Shown here piece by piece: positions 44,001 through 55,495 of a stretch of 64,000 nucleotides of DNA (the first letter of the stretch is position 1; each line of letters begins with the position of its first letter). Made by a program: the position numbers and the translations under genes. The notes beneath the pieces were generated by a model. It was not told where the DNA came from. It searched no databases and saw only the letters and a list, made by a program, of their open reading frames with translations. Location of the stretch: the NCBI RefSeq assembly GCF_020520425.1, contig NC_079491.1, positions 9,287,143 to 9,351,142 on the forward strand. Direction: 5' to 3'. This DNA is from Spinacia oleracea. Its lineage: Eukaryota; Streptophyta; Magnoliopsida; Caryophyllales; Amaranthaceae.

Positions 44001-46870
44001 ATTGGTGAATGCTGTGTGCCTGTCTCCCTTTAGCTAAATGATTGTACTTGTCATTTTATTCACTAAGTAAGAGTCTTGCAAGCGGTAATCGGTAATGCGT
44101 TACACATTTTGGAGAACCATTTTTCCCTCTCCCCCCTTCCCGAGCTATGCCTTCTGGTAGACGTAGTTTCAGTTGTACTTTTTTGTTATTTGGTTAAGTT
44201 AAGGCGGAAGCTTAAATAGAGAAAGTGTGCTACTCAAATTTATTCCACGCAGCTACTGGAAGATGTAGCGATCCAATGCCGTAATAGAACAATAATGTTA
44301 AAAGAGTTAGTTATTGGCAACAAATGAGCTTCAAGGATGTTCAAGGCATAATGCCATAAAGTGCAAAAAAGAAAATTGGGATTTTTCTGAGACAGATAAA
44401 ACTGTGTGCTTACTGTCTTTGTTGATTTTTAGTAGCGGGCTTAATGTGTTTTGACATGTTTCGTCAAACATAGAAAAATTATGATTTGAAGAACAAAGTA
44501 CGCTAGAATTTTGACAGCCTAAGTGGAGAAGAAAGCTCACTCTTCTTTTTTTGGAGGCCAACAAAGTTAGCCTACCTAAGTGAAGAGAAAACGTTAAGTA
44601 TTCTTTTATTTGGTTATGAACTCAAAAAGATAAAAAGGAACATAAATTACGACGTTTAATCAGATATATAATTCCAATAACGATTGAAATAGAAGCAGAT
44701 TTGACACATCAAGGTTAAGACAATAACTATTTATCTTTTATTAGGATACTTCACCACAAGTACCTCCTTGTCGGAGTTACCCTTACTAAGTTCCAAGACT
44801 GTAAAAACTGATAAGTTGATAACACTCACAGAGTTCTTTCAAACAAGAGGTGAAGAGAATCACTCTTGTTCTTAATTTTTGTTTGCATGGTTGCATCATT
44901 CACACTCAGTCTATTAATGGACTCCACATGAGATTCTTATTTTTCTAAGCAATCCGGAATTAGAGAAAATTAAAGTATGTGTAAGAAAATATTCTTCTTT
45001 TCCTGATTTATAGCAGGAGCAAAACAATTGCGAATGATACAATTCCCAGTCTTAGCAAATGCTATCAACTTCTAGCCTGAATGTTTATAAATGAGGGCTG
45101 TTCTTAATCCTCCAGCCAGCAAGTATCTTCCTTAAGTTTCACTTCAAAATGGTCTTCTGAGATTTCTTACTAGTGGACATAGTAGCTGACAAGCTGCACC
45201 AATAATCATGGGATGGTACTTTAGCTGCAAAACTATTAAAGTGGAAACAGCTTCTCGGTTTCCGCAGGGTAAGGTTGTGTACATCTGAACCCGCCCTTAC
45301 CCTGCTTAGAGAGGGAGCTTTTTCAGAAGCATTGAGGCAATGATTTTGTTGTGATTGTTGCAATTGAGATGCAAAATTACTTAATTAGGCAATCTTAATT
45401 GAGGTGTTAAACAGTTATTAATACTTAACTCAGATTTATCCCCTTCATAATGTTTCTCTGACATTTAAGAACCTTGCTGCTTTTGGTCTTGGACAAATCA
45501 TCTTAGAAATATTATTTTTTCACTAAGCAAGAGGATTTTGATACTTGTGCTAGATCCTTCGCTCTTGCAGGTTGTTCCTAGCACTGTTCCTTGGATTGTT
45601 TCTTCTGTGAACGTGCTTCTTAGTACCCAGCCTTTGATTTCTTCTTAGTTTTCATCTCACAGGGAATAAAAAGATTTTGTTCTTTTAAACCATGTGTTCT
45701 GTTGTTCTTAAAATAAGTCCTGCTCATTTAGATCAGCTTATTTCATCCGACTGAAATCACTGAATCTCTTAAGAGTTATTTCAGCCTTTTAGTAGCTAAG
45801 CTCTTCAAAGTAGCTCTTTCCCCTGCTCCCATGCAAGACAGGTTTAATTGCCTTTTTCGCCTTGTACCTTTGCAGATCTAGATGTTAAGAGGTTGTATTT
45901 TCTAATATGTGAAGAATGATGTCAAAGGAGAATCCATGTTTTCAATCCCATATAAGCAGGAACAGAATTACCCAAAAAAAGCAGCAGCAATGGTTTCCTC
46001 TGATGTGTTGTTTATTTTTAGGTTATTTTCACTAATCTTGTTTCTGATGCTATTTGTCTTCATTCTTTAGTTTTGAGTGGATGGTATAGGCTAGCTGGAG
46101 CTAAATCTAAATATAGTTGGAGGTGTCTGCATGACTTTATGAAATAATGTAGGAGCAAAGGAGCCTGCCTAACTTGGTTCGTTAAGCTTGGTCCTGGTTC
46201 TTCATTTTGTGGAATCATAAACCTTTGCTTGGCCCAAAAATTCCTTTGAACTTCAAAGTTACCGAAAAGATCAGGCATTGAGAACCTTTTGAAGATTTAG
46301 GTTGCAGTCGCTCCAAAATTCTAAGAACTTGCTCATGAATGCCTTCTTTAGCAAAAACTTTTGGCTTATAGCTAATAGATGTCTGTGTGACCGTGTCTAC
46401 ATATTTTGTACACCGTATTGTATCGGTAAGAGATTGTATCTAAAGCTTTGTATTGCATAACTTTAGTGACTTATCCGAGGATGTTTGACTTCCCTCAAGA
46501 ATGGACTCTGATCAGCTTATGTTGTCAAGAATCAAGACTTTTGGACATCATAAAAGTTCCATCCAAAGAAAGAGGGGGGTGGGGGGTTAGAAAGGGGAGG
46601 AGAAGAACGAAGAGACACCGTTTAGTGTGATTTGCAGAAGCATGTGCACTTGTCTTTGTGATTTTTAACTGTGTTTGATGTAGCACTCAGCCACTCATAC
46701 ATGTTTATGGTTAAGATTGTTGAGCTTATCCCATTTCCATGTGGCTATGTTTTGAAATAACTGTGTCCTGTTTTTAAACTGTTGATGCAGGATTTTACGA
46801 AACCCGGATTGCGTATTATTCATGGAGAGGTGCTGCCGGGTATCGTTTTGCAGCCATCCCTGACTACTGA
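41095..46870 (+). CDS. TMEM230-like small membrane protein
   Basis: Exons 41095-41392 and 46791-46870 join in phase and give 125 residues. The start MASRRNVKYSRLDTDED is chosen because it matches plant members, and the upstream in-frame sequence is leader. After an acidic N-terminal third come DYTPKYLDKVPWKS and two membrane segments: about residues 53-76 (SILLALFLLLLGSFLLFLSF) and 83-101 (RSQAYGLLALGFLTFLPGFY). The C terminus is the highly conserved TRIAYYSWRGAAGYRFAAIPDY. In animals TMEM230 sits on secretory and recycling vesicles. The plant role is not established. The conserved C terminus is encoded by a separate 80-bp exon 5.4 kb away, and that intron is filled with duplicated repeats. 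Confidence 0.93.
41560..42975. repeat. Large intronic direct duplication, copy A
   Basis: About 1.4 kb that matches 43970-45360 in the same orientation at high but imperfect identity (ggagagagtgtttttcaagt at the start, gggtaaggttg near the end). Some indels separate the copies. It lies entirely inside the TMEM230-like intron. Its function is unknown and it is non-coding. Confidence 0.85.
42875..42950 (+). repeat. Au-like SINE fragment in duplication copy A
   Basis: ggtttccgtagggtaaggtt followed by a gaacctgcctagagaggga-like stretch resembles the conserved 3' region of Au-type SINEs. The head and tail are not preserved. Confidence 0.45.
43000..43968. repeat. Satellite-like array, three units of about 265-370 bp
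   Basis: Three diverged tandem units start at about 43003, 43332 and 43704, each opening gttgaatcaa. They share ccaaaattttaggagctt, ggataatttggacc and a purine-rich gaggtccggatg block. The second unit has an internal short triplication of tcaaagacggtg. The array separates copies A and B of the intron duplication. A further copy is in the TFIIIC gene intron at about 62690-63100. Confidence 0.8.
43970..45360. repeat. Large intronic direct duplication, copy B
   Basis: Counterpart of 41560-42975 in the same orientation. Differences include small deletions and base changes, so the duplication is not recent. Confidence 0.85.
45240..45335 (+). repeat. Au-like SINE fragment in duplication copy B
   Basis: ccgcagggtaaggttgtgta, then gaacccgcccttaccctgct and a gagggagct end. 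This is closer to the Au SINE 3' region than copy A. It was present before the duplication. Confidence 0.5.
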
Positions 46871-48049
46871 GTCTCTTATAGTTATCCTTGAAGATCAGCA
46901 AATCTGGTTCATGAATCCATTTTGTTTCTTCTAGTTTGTTTCTTGATGGTATAATGCATGCCTGTTGTATAGAGCACTAACTCATTTATAGGAGTTTTGT
47001 ACTTGTACTAGCATTCTGTACTCTTTTAGGAGATAACAAAAACGCTGTACTTATTGTTGGCATCCACGATATGTAGCTTGTTTTCGCGGTATCTGGACAT
47101 TCTCATATAAAGACTAAAGTGTGTTTTGTTTCATTTGGTAGGAGATTTCGCCTGATTTGGGTCATTTCTTTTCCTATCCAACCTTTAAGCTTCTTTATAC
47201 ATAAAGAAACTTTGAAGAGTGTGAAATTCAAAAATTCCATCTTGCTTAAGATAAATGCAATGTATGAAAAACTGTTAGCACTTTGATACGATTACCGCTA
47301 AAATGGAATTGATATTATTCTTTCTTGTGAAGTTGGAACATTTTTACCCTCTATACCCTCATAATGGTTAGAAGAGAAGGTGTAATAGTTCATTTGAACT
47401 CTTGTATTAGGCAAAAAGAAAGGTATCAACTATCAAGCCGTAAAACCAACACCAGATCAGGATAGAGCAGCGTCTGGTCAAGTTGCAAAGATCTCTAATC
47501 AGGGACGGAACATCTGGGGTAGCAGACAGTGGTGGATCTTGAACAGTTTAAGTAGGGGGCTAGTAGAAGAATTAAGCAATATATTATGAGATTTACTCAT
47601 TAATGGTCTCTATAATTGTTTGGAGTTTGGGGTAAAGATAATATTATGTGGTATTTTGTGTCGAGTCCTCGTTCCTTAGACATGTCTAAACTTGACTTAG
47701 TTACATCATTTCCGCTAGCTTTGTATTGTGTCCGTGTCAATTTTTCTTTTATAAAACTGAGGTACTAATGTGTTATGTTTTTGTGCACAAAAGTCAAATT
47801 TACTTAACTTAACGTGTGGTTTGTTGTGCCTTGTATTGCCATGCTTTTCCAAAAATATACGGCCTAAGCATGACCACGTCTTTGTGCCATTGTTGTGTCC
47901 AAACATGTTGTGTTTGATAGTGTTTCCGACGCAATTCCATCTTTTTAAGTGGGTTAATTTTTTTTATTTCAAAAAACCACATATTGAATGATTGGAAGTG
48001 TATGATAATGGTCAATGGTCCGACGTGTATCTTCTAGCAAATTCTTTTC
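46871..48049. other. Intergenic region between TMEM230-like and dioxygenase genes
   Basis: Contains the 3' flank of the TMEM230-like gene and the upstream promoter of the dioxygenase gene. The stretch 47690-47900 resembles 6940-7140 loosely (cgtgctttttcc and atacgg-ccacgac motifs), suggesting an old dispersed repeat. No coding signal was recognised. Confidence 0.4.
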
Positions 48050-48057
48050 TATAAATA
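48050..48057 (+). promoter_or_regulatory. Putative TATA box of the dioxygenase gene
   Basis: TATAAATA is followed about 30 bp later by a pyrimidine/CA-rich start-like stretch (cacacacaagtgcataac) and an AC-rich leader that ends in a good donor at 48231/48232. Assignment to the gene 3.6 kb downstream is inference. Confidence 0.55.
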
Positions 48058-48081
48058 GTAACCCCCTCCCCACACACAAGT

Positions 48082-48231
48082 GCATAACATCTCACTCTCA
48101 CCTCCAAATCAAACTCAAAACTTTAAAAGCTTCCTAAAGAGGCCTAATGTCGAGAGCTTAAACACTTCATCATACACTAAAACAGCAAGATCAAGCTAAG
48201 CAAATTCCCCTTTACAACAAAGATTTTACAT
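48082..48231 (+). other. Proposed non-coding leader exon of the dioxygenase gene
   Basis: The segment runs from about 30 bp after the TATA box to a donor (acat then gtaagc). The matching acceptor is tttttacag at 51851-51859, 13 bp before the start codon. This gives a leader intron of 48232-51859. Confidence 0.5.
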
Positions 48232-48934
48232 GTAAGCATTACTATAATCTTACATCTTTAGCTTTAAAATTCTTTAATTTCCCTTTTCTTTCACTATTTC
48301 TTTTATATGTTGTGTTTATTTTGATGATTTGCTTTTACCAATGTTGCTTGATGATTCTACTTAAGTATACCATTCTTGTACCTTAAACAGTTAAACTCAG
48401 TTTAAAATTTGATGAAAATATGTGTTTTGAGAAAAAAATAACGGCTCGTCTTCTATCAAATTACCTGACACTTACTTAATGTCAAACCATACTCAATAGT
48501 TTAATAGATGATTTGCATTTAGCAATGTTTGTTGATTTTTTGAGGGTTGGTTGATTATTCTGCTTAAGTATACCATTATTGTAAGTTGTAATTTAAACTA
48601 GTTTAAACTTCGATGAAAATATACCTTGGAGATAAAAATAACAGCTCGTTTTCTATCAGATGGTCTATAATTTACTTAACTATCAATCATGCTCAATATC
48701 TTAATAGATATAAGTTATAACTTATAAGTTGAGTAATGTGGCATACTATAGTCTGACAATTGACCATGTCTTTACCAAAATATGTTATAAAAGAAAAGCT
48801 AATTTAGTTTATCAAAAAATTAAAAAGAGCTATTTTGTGTAGTTTGTCAAATGTTTACAGTTGTCCCAGTTGTTATTTACTATTACGTGCTTTAGATCGT
48901 GTAGCAAAAGGCTGTGAAGGGGAACATGGTTCTA

Positions 48935-51480
48935 TTCTTCTACTATGCATTTTTTAACGTTTTATTCTTTTATTCACCGCTATTTTTCATTCCACACTTT
49001 TCACTTTTCCCCCTTTACGGCATGTTTGGATTTGGTGGTAATTCTTTTTAACGAAAGTTCAAAATCTCGAAGGCATGAGCCCCAATTTGATAGTCCAATA
49101 AAAATATCGTTCTTTATACAGAGTATGTGATATAAAGACACGGAAGACTCGAGTAGGGGTCTTTAAAATGGAATATAACTGTCTTTATTTTGATGTTTTA
49201 TTCTTTTCTTTACCGCTATTTTCATCCGTGCTTTCTTTTTATTTATTATATAGGTAATTCCCTTTATTAAATTCAAAATCTTGAAAGCATGAACCACCAT
49301 TCACGATTATGTGAGCGGAATATAATTAACCGTCGTTCTTTGTACAAAGTATGTGATATAAAGAGACGGATACTCAAACGGTAGTAAGTTAGTCATCAAA
49401 CAAATACAATTATCGTCCTTTTTAACGTATTTTTTTCTTCACAGCTATTTTCATTATATCCTTTTTGTACATTGATTTTTTTGTTTATAGACATGCGCGC
49501 ATGAGCCATTGAGCCGCCATTTTCCAACCTGACCAACACCTATGTGAGCATAATATAACTGTCGTTTTTAGTACAGAGTATGTGATATAAAGCCATAAAA
49601 GAAACTCAAGCTGGGATCTCAACTCTCAAGTGGGGATCTCCAAACAAATACTATATGTCCACGTTAGGATCCAAAATTTTCTAAGATCAACATCATTTTA
49701 TCTTTAATGTATTTGTTTGTTATTGTGAATTTTGTGTTTTCTTAAAAACTAAAATCAAAATTTTGAAAACTACAAAATGTCATTTTGTTTTTTAGTGCTC
49801 ATTTCCAATAACTAACATCTCTTTTTAACGTTTTATTCTCTTCGTCACAACTATTTTCATTCTTGCCCCCCCCCCCCTTTTCCCCCCTTCCTTTTTTCTT
49901 TTTTTTTTGCCTATTTTTTTTAATAGTAATCCTCTTTATGAAAGTTCAAAATCTTGACGGCATGAGCCGCAATTCGATAGTCTAATAGGCAGTGTAAACG
50001 GAATATTGGTCCTGTTTGGCAATTGGCTGTTGGCTGGTTTGACTGGCTATTCAAGTTGGCTGCTTTTGTTGGCTGTTTGACTATGGATTGGTTACAAATA
50101 TGTTTGGTAAAATCAGTTGTTGGCTGTTGGCTGTAGCTATGTAAAATGACATTTAAGGATATTTGATGTCTTTTATTCATTTTTCAATACATACTTTGTA
50201 TTATGTACGGAATAAAACGTAATTACAAATAAATAAAATATAAATTAAAAATAAATTACTTTATGCAATAGTATTAATAAATTATTATTTTAATTAATAA
50301 TTACGGAGTAATAATTAATAGCTAATAATTAATAATCAATGATTAATAATTAAATTTATAATAATTAAATTAATAATAATTAATAATTAATCATAAATAA
50401 TTAATTATTAATTAATCACTTTTAGTTATTAGTCATTAATTAATACTCCATAATTATTAACTTTTAGTTGTTATTAATTATTAATTATTAATTATTAATT
50501 ATTAATTATTGATTATTAGTAAAAAACAAGGACAAAAAAGTAATTTAGATAGTGAAAAGCCAAAAGCCAACTCCAAAAAGCTAGTGTTACTAGCTTTTCA
50601 TTTTTGGCGGAAAAGCTGGCTTTTCAGCAAGCTAAAAAGCTAGTTACCAAACATATTTTTTGGCTGTTTGACCAGATTAAAAAGCCAACAGTCAAAAGCC
50701 AACAAAAAAGCCACCAAAAAACCATTTGCCAAACAAGGCCATTAACTATCGATGCTTTGTACAGATATGTGATATAAAGATAAGGAGATTCAAGTGTAGG
50801 TCTCAGAGTACCGTTCTTCATTTCTAACTTTTTTTTTTCACCGCTCTTTTCATTCGCTCTTTCTTTCTCCTATTTTATTTTTTTAATAAATACCAATTCC
50901 CTTTGTTAAGGCTCAAAATCTTTAAGGCATGAACAACCATTCATCACCTATTAGTCTATTACCTATGTGGCTATGTGTGAGGAAAATAACTTTCGTTTCT
51001 TGTACCAAGTATGTGATATAAAGACACGGAGACTCGATTAGGTCATCAAATAAATATACGGAACTATCGTTTTATTTCTATTATTTTCTTCACCACTATT
51101 TTCATTCACGCCCCGCCCCCATTAATTAATTCCCTTGACTAAAGTTCAAAATTTTAAAGGCATGAGCCGAAATTTACCAATCTAACCCCTATGTGAACGG
51201 AATATAATTATTACTTTTATACAGAGTATGTGATATAAAGCTATAGAGGGCTCAAATTGGGGTCTCAACTCTCAAGTGGGGTCTCTAAACAAATATGACC
51301 ATGTTAGAATCCAACATTTTCTAAGATCAAAATCATTTTATCTTTAATTAAGTGTTTGTTTGTTATTGTGAGTTTTGTATTTTCTTAAAAACTAAAATCA
51401 AGTTTTTGAAACCTACAAAAGTCATTTTGTTTTTTGCAGTCATTTTCAACAACTAACATCTCTTTTAATATGTATTGACA
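48935..51480. repeat. Higher-order tandem repeat in the dioxygenase leader intron
   Basis: Six diverged units share a landmark gtatgtgatataaag at 49123, 49349, 49578, 50765, 51009 and 51226. They also share a cttcaccgctattttcatt block and a caaaatcttgaaggcatgag block. Units 3 and 6 are longer and match each other for about 250 bp beyond the landmark. After subtracting the 733-bp transposon in unit 4, units 1-4, 2-5 and 3-6 are all 0.91-0.93 kb apart. A three-unit block was therefore duplicated as a whole. Confidence 0.85.
50008..50740. mobile_element. Non-autonomous TIR DNA transposon (PIF/Harbinger- or hAT-like)
   Basis: Ends ggtcctgtttggcaa and ttgccaaacaaggcc are inverted with two mismatches. 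Flanks share ATT on both sides (50005-50007 and 50741-50743), which would suit a 3-bp duplication as in PIF/Harbinger. The 8-bp duplication of hAT was not seen. Subterminal ttggctg repeats and an ATTAATT-rich core fill the element. No transposase. Confidence 0.75.
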
Positions 51481-51872
51481 TCACGATCCCTAAGGTTAAC
51501 AATAATAGCTCATTTGACATCATAATTCATAGAAAAAACCCATAATAAATACAACTTACCCTCTCATTCATTCCCCTTTCTCCAAACATGTCCTTAATCA
51601 AGATGTGATAGGCACTAGTAGGTGGGTTTTTAGGTTTCTTAATATGTTTTTTACTAGCTTGCTAAAATTGCTTAGATAATCGGCATGAGGTCATACTTAA
51701 TCTTGGTAGCATTATTTTACCTAGTTTTTATTTATTTTTTAACGATAAATTATTTGAAATCTAATTTTGTCACTTATATATATGACATTGTAAATAAACC
51801 AGTCTTGTAAGTATTTGTTTGTCTATCATGCTAAACATTTTTTATTTTAATTTTTACAGATCCTAACAAAAG

Positions 51873-53946
51873 ATGAACAATTTTGTTTATAGTTGGTCTG
51901 ACGGCAAGACGTTGCCTGAAAGTTATGTATTTCCACCTGAAAAAAGACCTGGGGAGCACCTTGTCCATGTTTCCAAGAATATTCCGGTAATTGATCTTGG
52001 AAAGGCGGTCGGGCTTCATCGCAAGGAGGCAATTCAGCAGATTATTGATGCTAGTCAAGAGTTCGGATTTTTTCAGGTATACTATAATACTTAATACTCG
52101 CTATTAGATATCTAACAGTATTACGGTATAAAATGAGCTAATAATTCGCCTTTCTGAGTAGGTGATTAACCATGGAGTTCCGAGAAGAGTAGTTGAAGAC
52201 GCGAGAGCTGCTTATCAAGGATTTTTCGATCTTCCTACAGAGGAAAAGATGAGATTATATTCTTCAGATGTCAATAAGAAATGCATATTTTACACAAGCA
52301 GTGTGTTCTATGATAACGAAGACATTCATGCTTGGAGGGATTCTTTAAGACACTTGTGCACCCCTTTAGACGAATGCATCCATTCTTGGCCTCAAAAACC
52401 TACCAAATACAGGTTAATTTTCAGTCACATCTACATATATATTATTAAAACTCCAAGGCAATGCATGTCATTTCTTCATGTGCCGTCATTACTTGGCAAA
52501 AAAACTTATTTGTTTGATAAAACTTAATTTTTTTTGAACTTATACTACTCCGTATCTAACTTTATTTGAAATTAACTGAACTTATTTTGTCTGAAATAAG
52601 TCAAAATAAGTCGAAAAGAACAAAGCCTTAGTCAACACTGTATCATCACAAAAACTGTGTTAACATACAATATAGTGTTTCAGGGAGGTTGTGCAGAAGT
52701 ATGTAACTGAAGTTAGAGAGATGGGATCGAGAATTTTGGAGCTCATAAGTGAAGGATTGGGGCTTGGAGTTGGATATTTTGAAAACGAATTGAGTCAACA
52801 ACAATATTTGAACGTTCATCGGTACCCTCCATGCCCTGATCCAAGTTTAACCTTGGGACTGAGACCGCACTGTGATACTGGACTCATAACCATACTTCTC
52901 CAAGGAACTGTCGCGGGGCTTCAAGCGTTGAAGGATGGACAATGGATGTGTATTGAGCCAATTCCTGATGCATTTGTTGTAAACATTGGGTACCAATTAC
53001 AGGTAGCTACATATTACATATATTGATGCTTGTTTTTTTCCTACTCCGTACTTAAAATCCCCTGTCAGAAATCAAAACTCTGTCATATTCCTCACTGTTT
53101 TGTGAAGTATTTCTACAAAGTATAGTGAAGAATGATGTTTAGATCAGTCTAATGCAGAACAAGTTTACAGTTTTTGTGGTTCATTTGTGAGTTTGCTGAT
53201 TGTTTGTCTCCTCAAAATCTTTACTACTTGAAAAAAATCCTGTCAGAATTCTGTCAAATTCCTCATTGAGTCACTGATTTGCGAAAATTCTGTCAGAAGT
53301 CTGTCAAATTCCTAATTGAGTCACTGATTTGCAAAAATCCTGTCAGAATTCTGTCAAATTCCTTACCGAGTCACTGATTTGCGAAAATATATCCTGTCAA
53401 ATTTCCTCACTTGTGCGTTCTATTCACCTGCTTTTTACTTATTTTTCCTGAACTTATCAAAACTTATTTTACTTAAGAAATTATAATTGGTCAACCCTCA
53501 TTTTTACTGAACTTATATGAACTTATTTTTCCTAAAACAAGTGGAAATAAGGTGACAGAACAAAGGCTTGAGTCACTGATTTGCGAAAATTCTCTGTCAG
53601 AATTATGTCAAATTCCTCACTGAGTCACTGATTTGGGAAGTATTTCTACAAAGTACAGATTTTTTTTTTTGTGGTTCATTTGTGGATTTTGGTTCAGATT
53701 GTTAGCAATGGTAAGCTGGTGAGTGTGGTACATAGAGCAGTTACGAACAAAGATGAAGCACGGATGTCTGCTGCCTTCTTCATCGAGCCAAAGGAAGACT
53801 GTATCGTGGAGCCTGCGAAAGCAATTACCACTGATGCTGGAAATCCTGCAGTGTATAAGAGTGTTCAGTATGCAGAGTTCGTTCAAACGTTTAGGGCAGC
53901 CTATCTAGGAAAAACTCAGAATGTGTTGGAACATTACATGGTATGA
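51873..53946 (+). CDS. 2-oxoglutarate/Fe(II)-dependent dioxygenase (DOXC-type, hyoscyamine-6-dioxygenase-like)
   Basis: Exons 51873-52076, 52162-52412, 52684-53002 and 53698-53946 join in phase and give 340 residues, a normal length. The N-terminal DIOX_N part has NIPVIDLGKA and GFFQVINHGV. The C-terminal jelly roll has NVHRYPPCPDPSLTLGLRPH. The iron triad is H214-x-D216 and H270 (SVVHRAVTN), and the 2-oxoglutarate-binding R-x-S is R280/S282. All catalytic residues are present. Enzymes of this class use O2 and 2-oxoglutarate to hydroxylate or desaturate small molecules in the cytosol. Overall sequence is nearest in feel to hyoscyamine-6-dioxygenase-like proteins, whose substrates differ widely, so no substrate is assigned. 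Introns are repeat-rich. Confidence 0.93.
53230..53640. repeat. 50-bp minisatellite in dioxygenase intron 3, interrupted by an insert
   Basis: About six units of 50 bp (gagtcactgatttgcgaaaa then two gtcag/gtcaaatt motifs); tcactgattt recurs at 53271, 53321 and 53371 and again near 53573 and 53623. Between about 53410 and 53566 an insert with partly inverted ends (gttctattcacct and aggtgacagaac) splits the array. In addition, the sequence just before exon 4 (gaagtatttctacaaagta, then tttgtggttcatttgtg) has a near copy at about 53101-53190. Confidence 0.8.
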
Positions 53947-54214
53947 TGAACTACATCAACTTCGTCTTCTGAAAAAAGAATTAAAAGAACAGCTTGAAGA
54001 TCGATCCTGCAAGTCTGCAACACACTTAGCCTTATTGCTGATGCTTATATGAGTATGTCATATTTGTGCATAAGAGTAGTTTTATCAAACAATACGTAAG
54101 GGAGACCTTTTCTTGCAATCTTTTAATCACTATATACAATATGGAGTACTACTTAAAATACGGATTATCTATATATTTTACCTTTGGCTATCTTTTAAGC
54201 GGTGTTCGGTTATA
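53947..54214. other. 3' flank of the dioxygenase gene
   Basis: Probable 3' untranslated region. No further feature was recognised. Confidence 0.5.
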
Positions 54215-54540
54215 CTCCCTCCGTCCCTTAATACTTGCACCGGTTTGACCGGTGCGGAGTTTAAGACATTTGAGTTGACTTATTAATTTTATGGGTGTTA
54301 GTTGATAGTGGGTTATTTTTTAATATAGTTAGTGGGAAATGTGTAAGAGGTGGGGAGTGGTGAGTGGGCTTGTGAATTTTTAAATGATTTTTTTGTATGG
54401 AATATGGGTGTAGGTGGGGTTAGTAATTAAGTGTGAGAAATAATATAATAACGATATAAATTTCCCTTTATAGAAGCAGTGCAAGTATTAAGGAATGACC
54501 CGAAAAGGAAAGCGGTGCGAGTATTAAGGGACGGAGGAAG
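54215..54540. mobile_element. Stowaway MITE
   Basis: The 326-bp element has inverted ends (ctccctccgtcccttaatac against the complement of gtattaagggacggaggaag) and the TA target duplication at 54213-54214 and 54541-54542. It is close to the dioxygenase 3' end. Confidence 0.93.
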
Positions 54541-54542
54541 TA

Positions 54543-55495
54543 TGACTTATGAGAGGTTTTGAGGAAAAACAAAAAATCTTTTTGAGGCTAATTAGAAGTT
54601 TGACCATTTTAAAAAGCTAATTGTGGGATTTGGTTAAAAGATGTTTGGAAGAGAATTCTAGGTTAAATAACTAATTTTGAAAAAGCTCAATACATATGTA
54701 ATATGCACATAATATCTTATTTTTGAAATGTGGATTTAGACTGGTTGATTCTATTTTCCTCGGCTAGAAAATCAAACACATATTCTCACCAAGCTAAGTT
54801 TGGCGTAGTGATAATATTACCAAGCTAAGTTTGGCTTAGTGATAATATAACAGTTTATTCCGAGAACTCCATACGATAAATTGATTCATGGTACGCGTGG
54901 AATCATGGGTTATAGTCTTAGGCTTTAGCAGAAGTAATGCTTAACGAAATTGGATGATCGGAGATAGATAGCAAAACTAAGGTTTATTTCCATTACACCC
55001 AAACATTTGTGATTATTTCTTGTTATTGTTAAACAAGGGATCTAGAGAGAGTTGCAATCAAATTCTTCTATTGTTGTTAATCAAGTAAATACTTCAAGTC
55101 TTCAAGCAATACAGCTTTAAAATTTGCAATTTTTGCCAAAACCAAGCTTCTAAATGCCTAAAAAGCAAGGATTATCAACCCTTTAACAGTTTCATTACCT
55201 TAAAATTATATGATAATACCATATCACCTGATGCAATGCAACAATCTACAAATTTAAACATGAATATGAATCATCCAACAGCTCAATCAAAATCAGGTAT
55301 AATCAACCTCAACACAATTATGGTATATTCTCGGAGCACAAGAATTCTGATAAAGGTATTACACAGACATGAAATATGTTGAAATTAAAACCTTAAAATG
55401 GAACTCAAATTCAACCCGGGGCAGCAACTTATCTGTTATGAACTTATGAACTACTTAGGTCTGGTTGATGCTCAAGTTGTTGATGAGTGACTAGA
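54543..55495. other. Intergenic region between dioxygenase and eRF1 (convergent)
   Basis: AT-rich. A short direct repeat (accaagctaagtttggc, 54788 and 54818) is visible. It includes the 3' untranslated region of eRF1 on the minus strand. No other gene or element was recognised. Confidence 0.5.
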
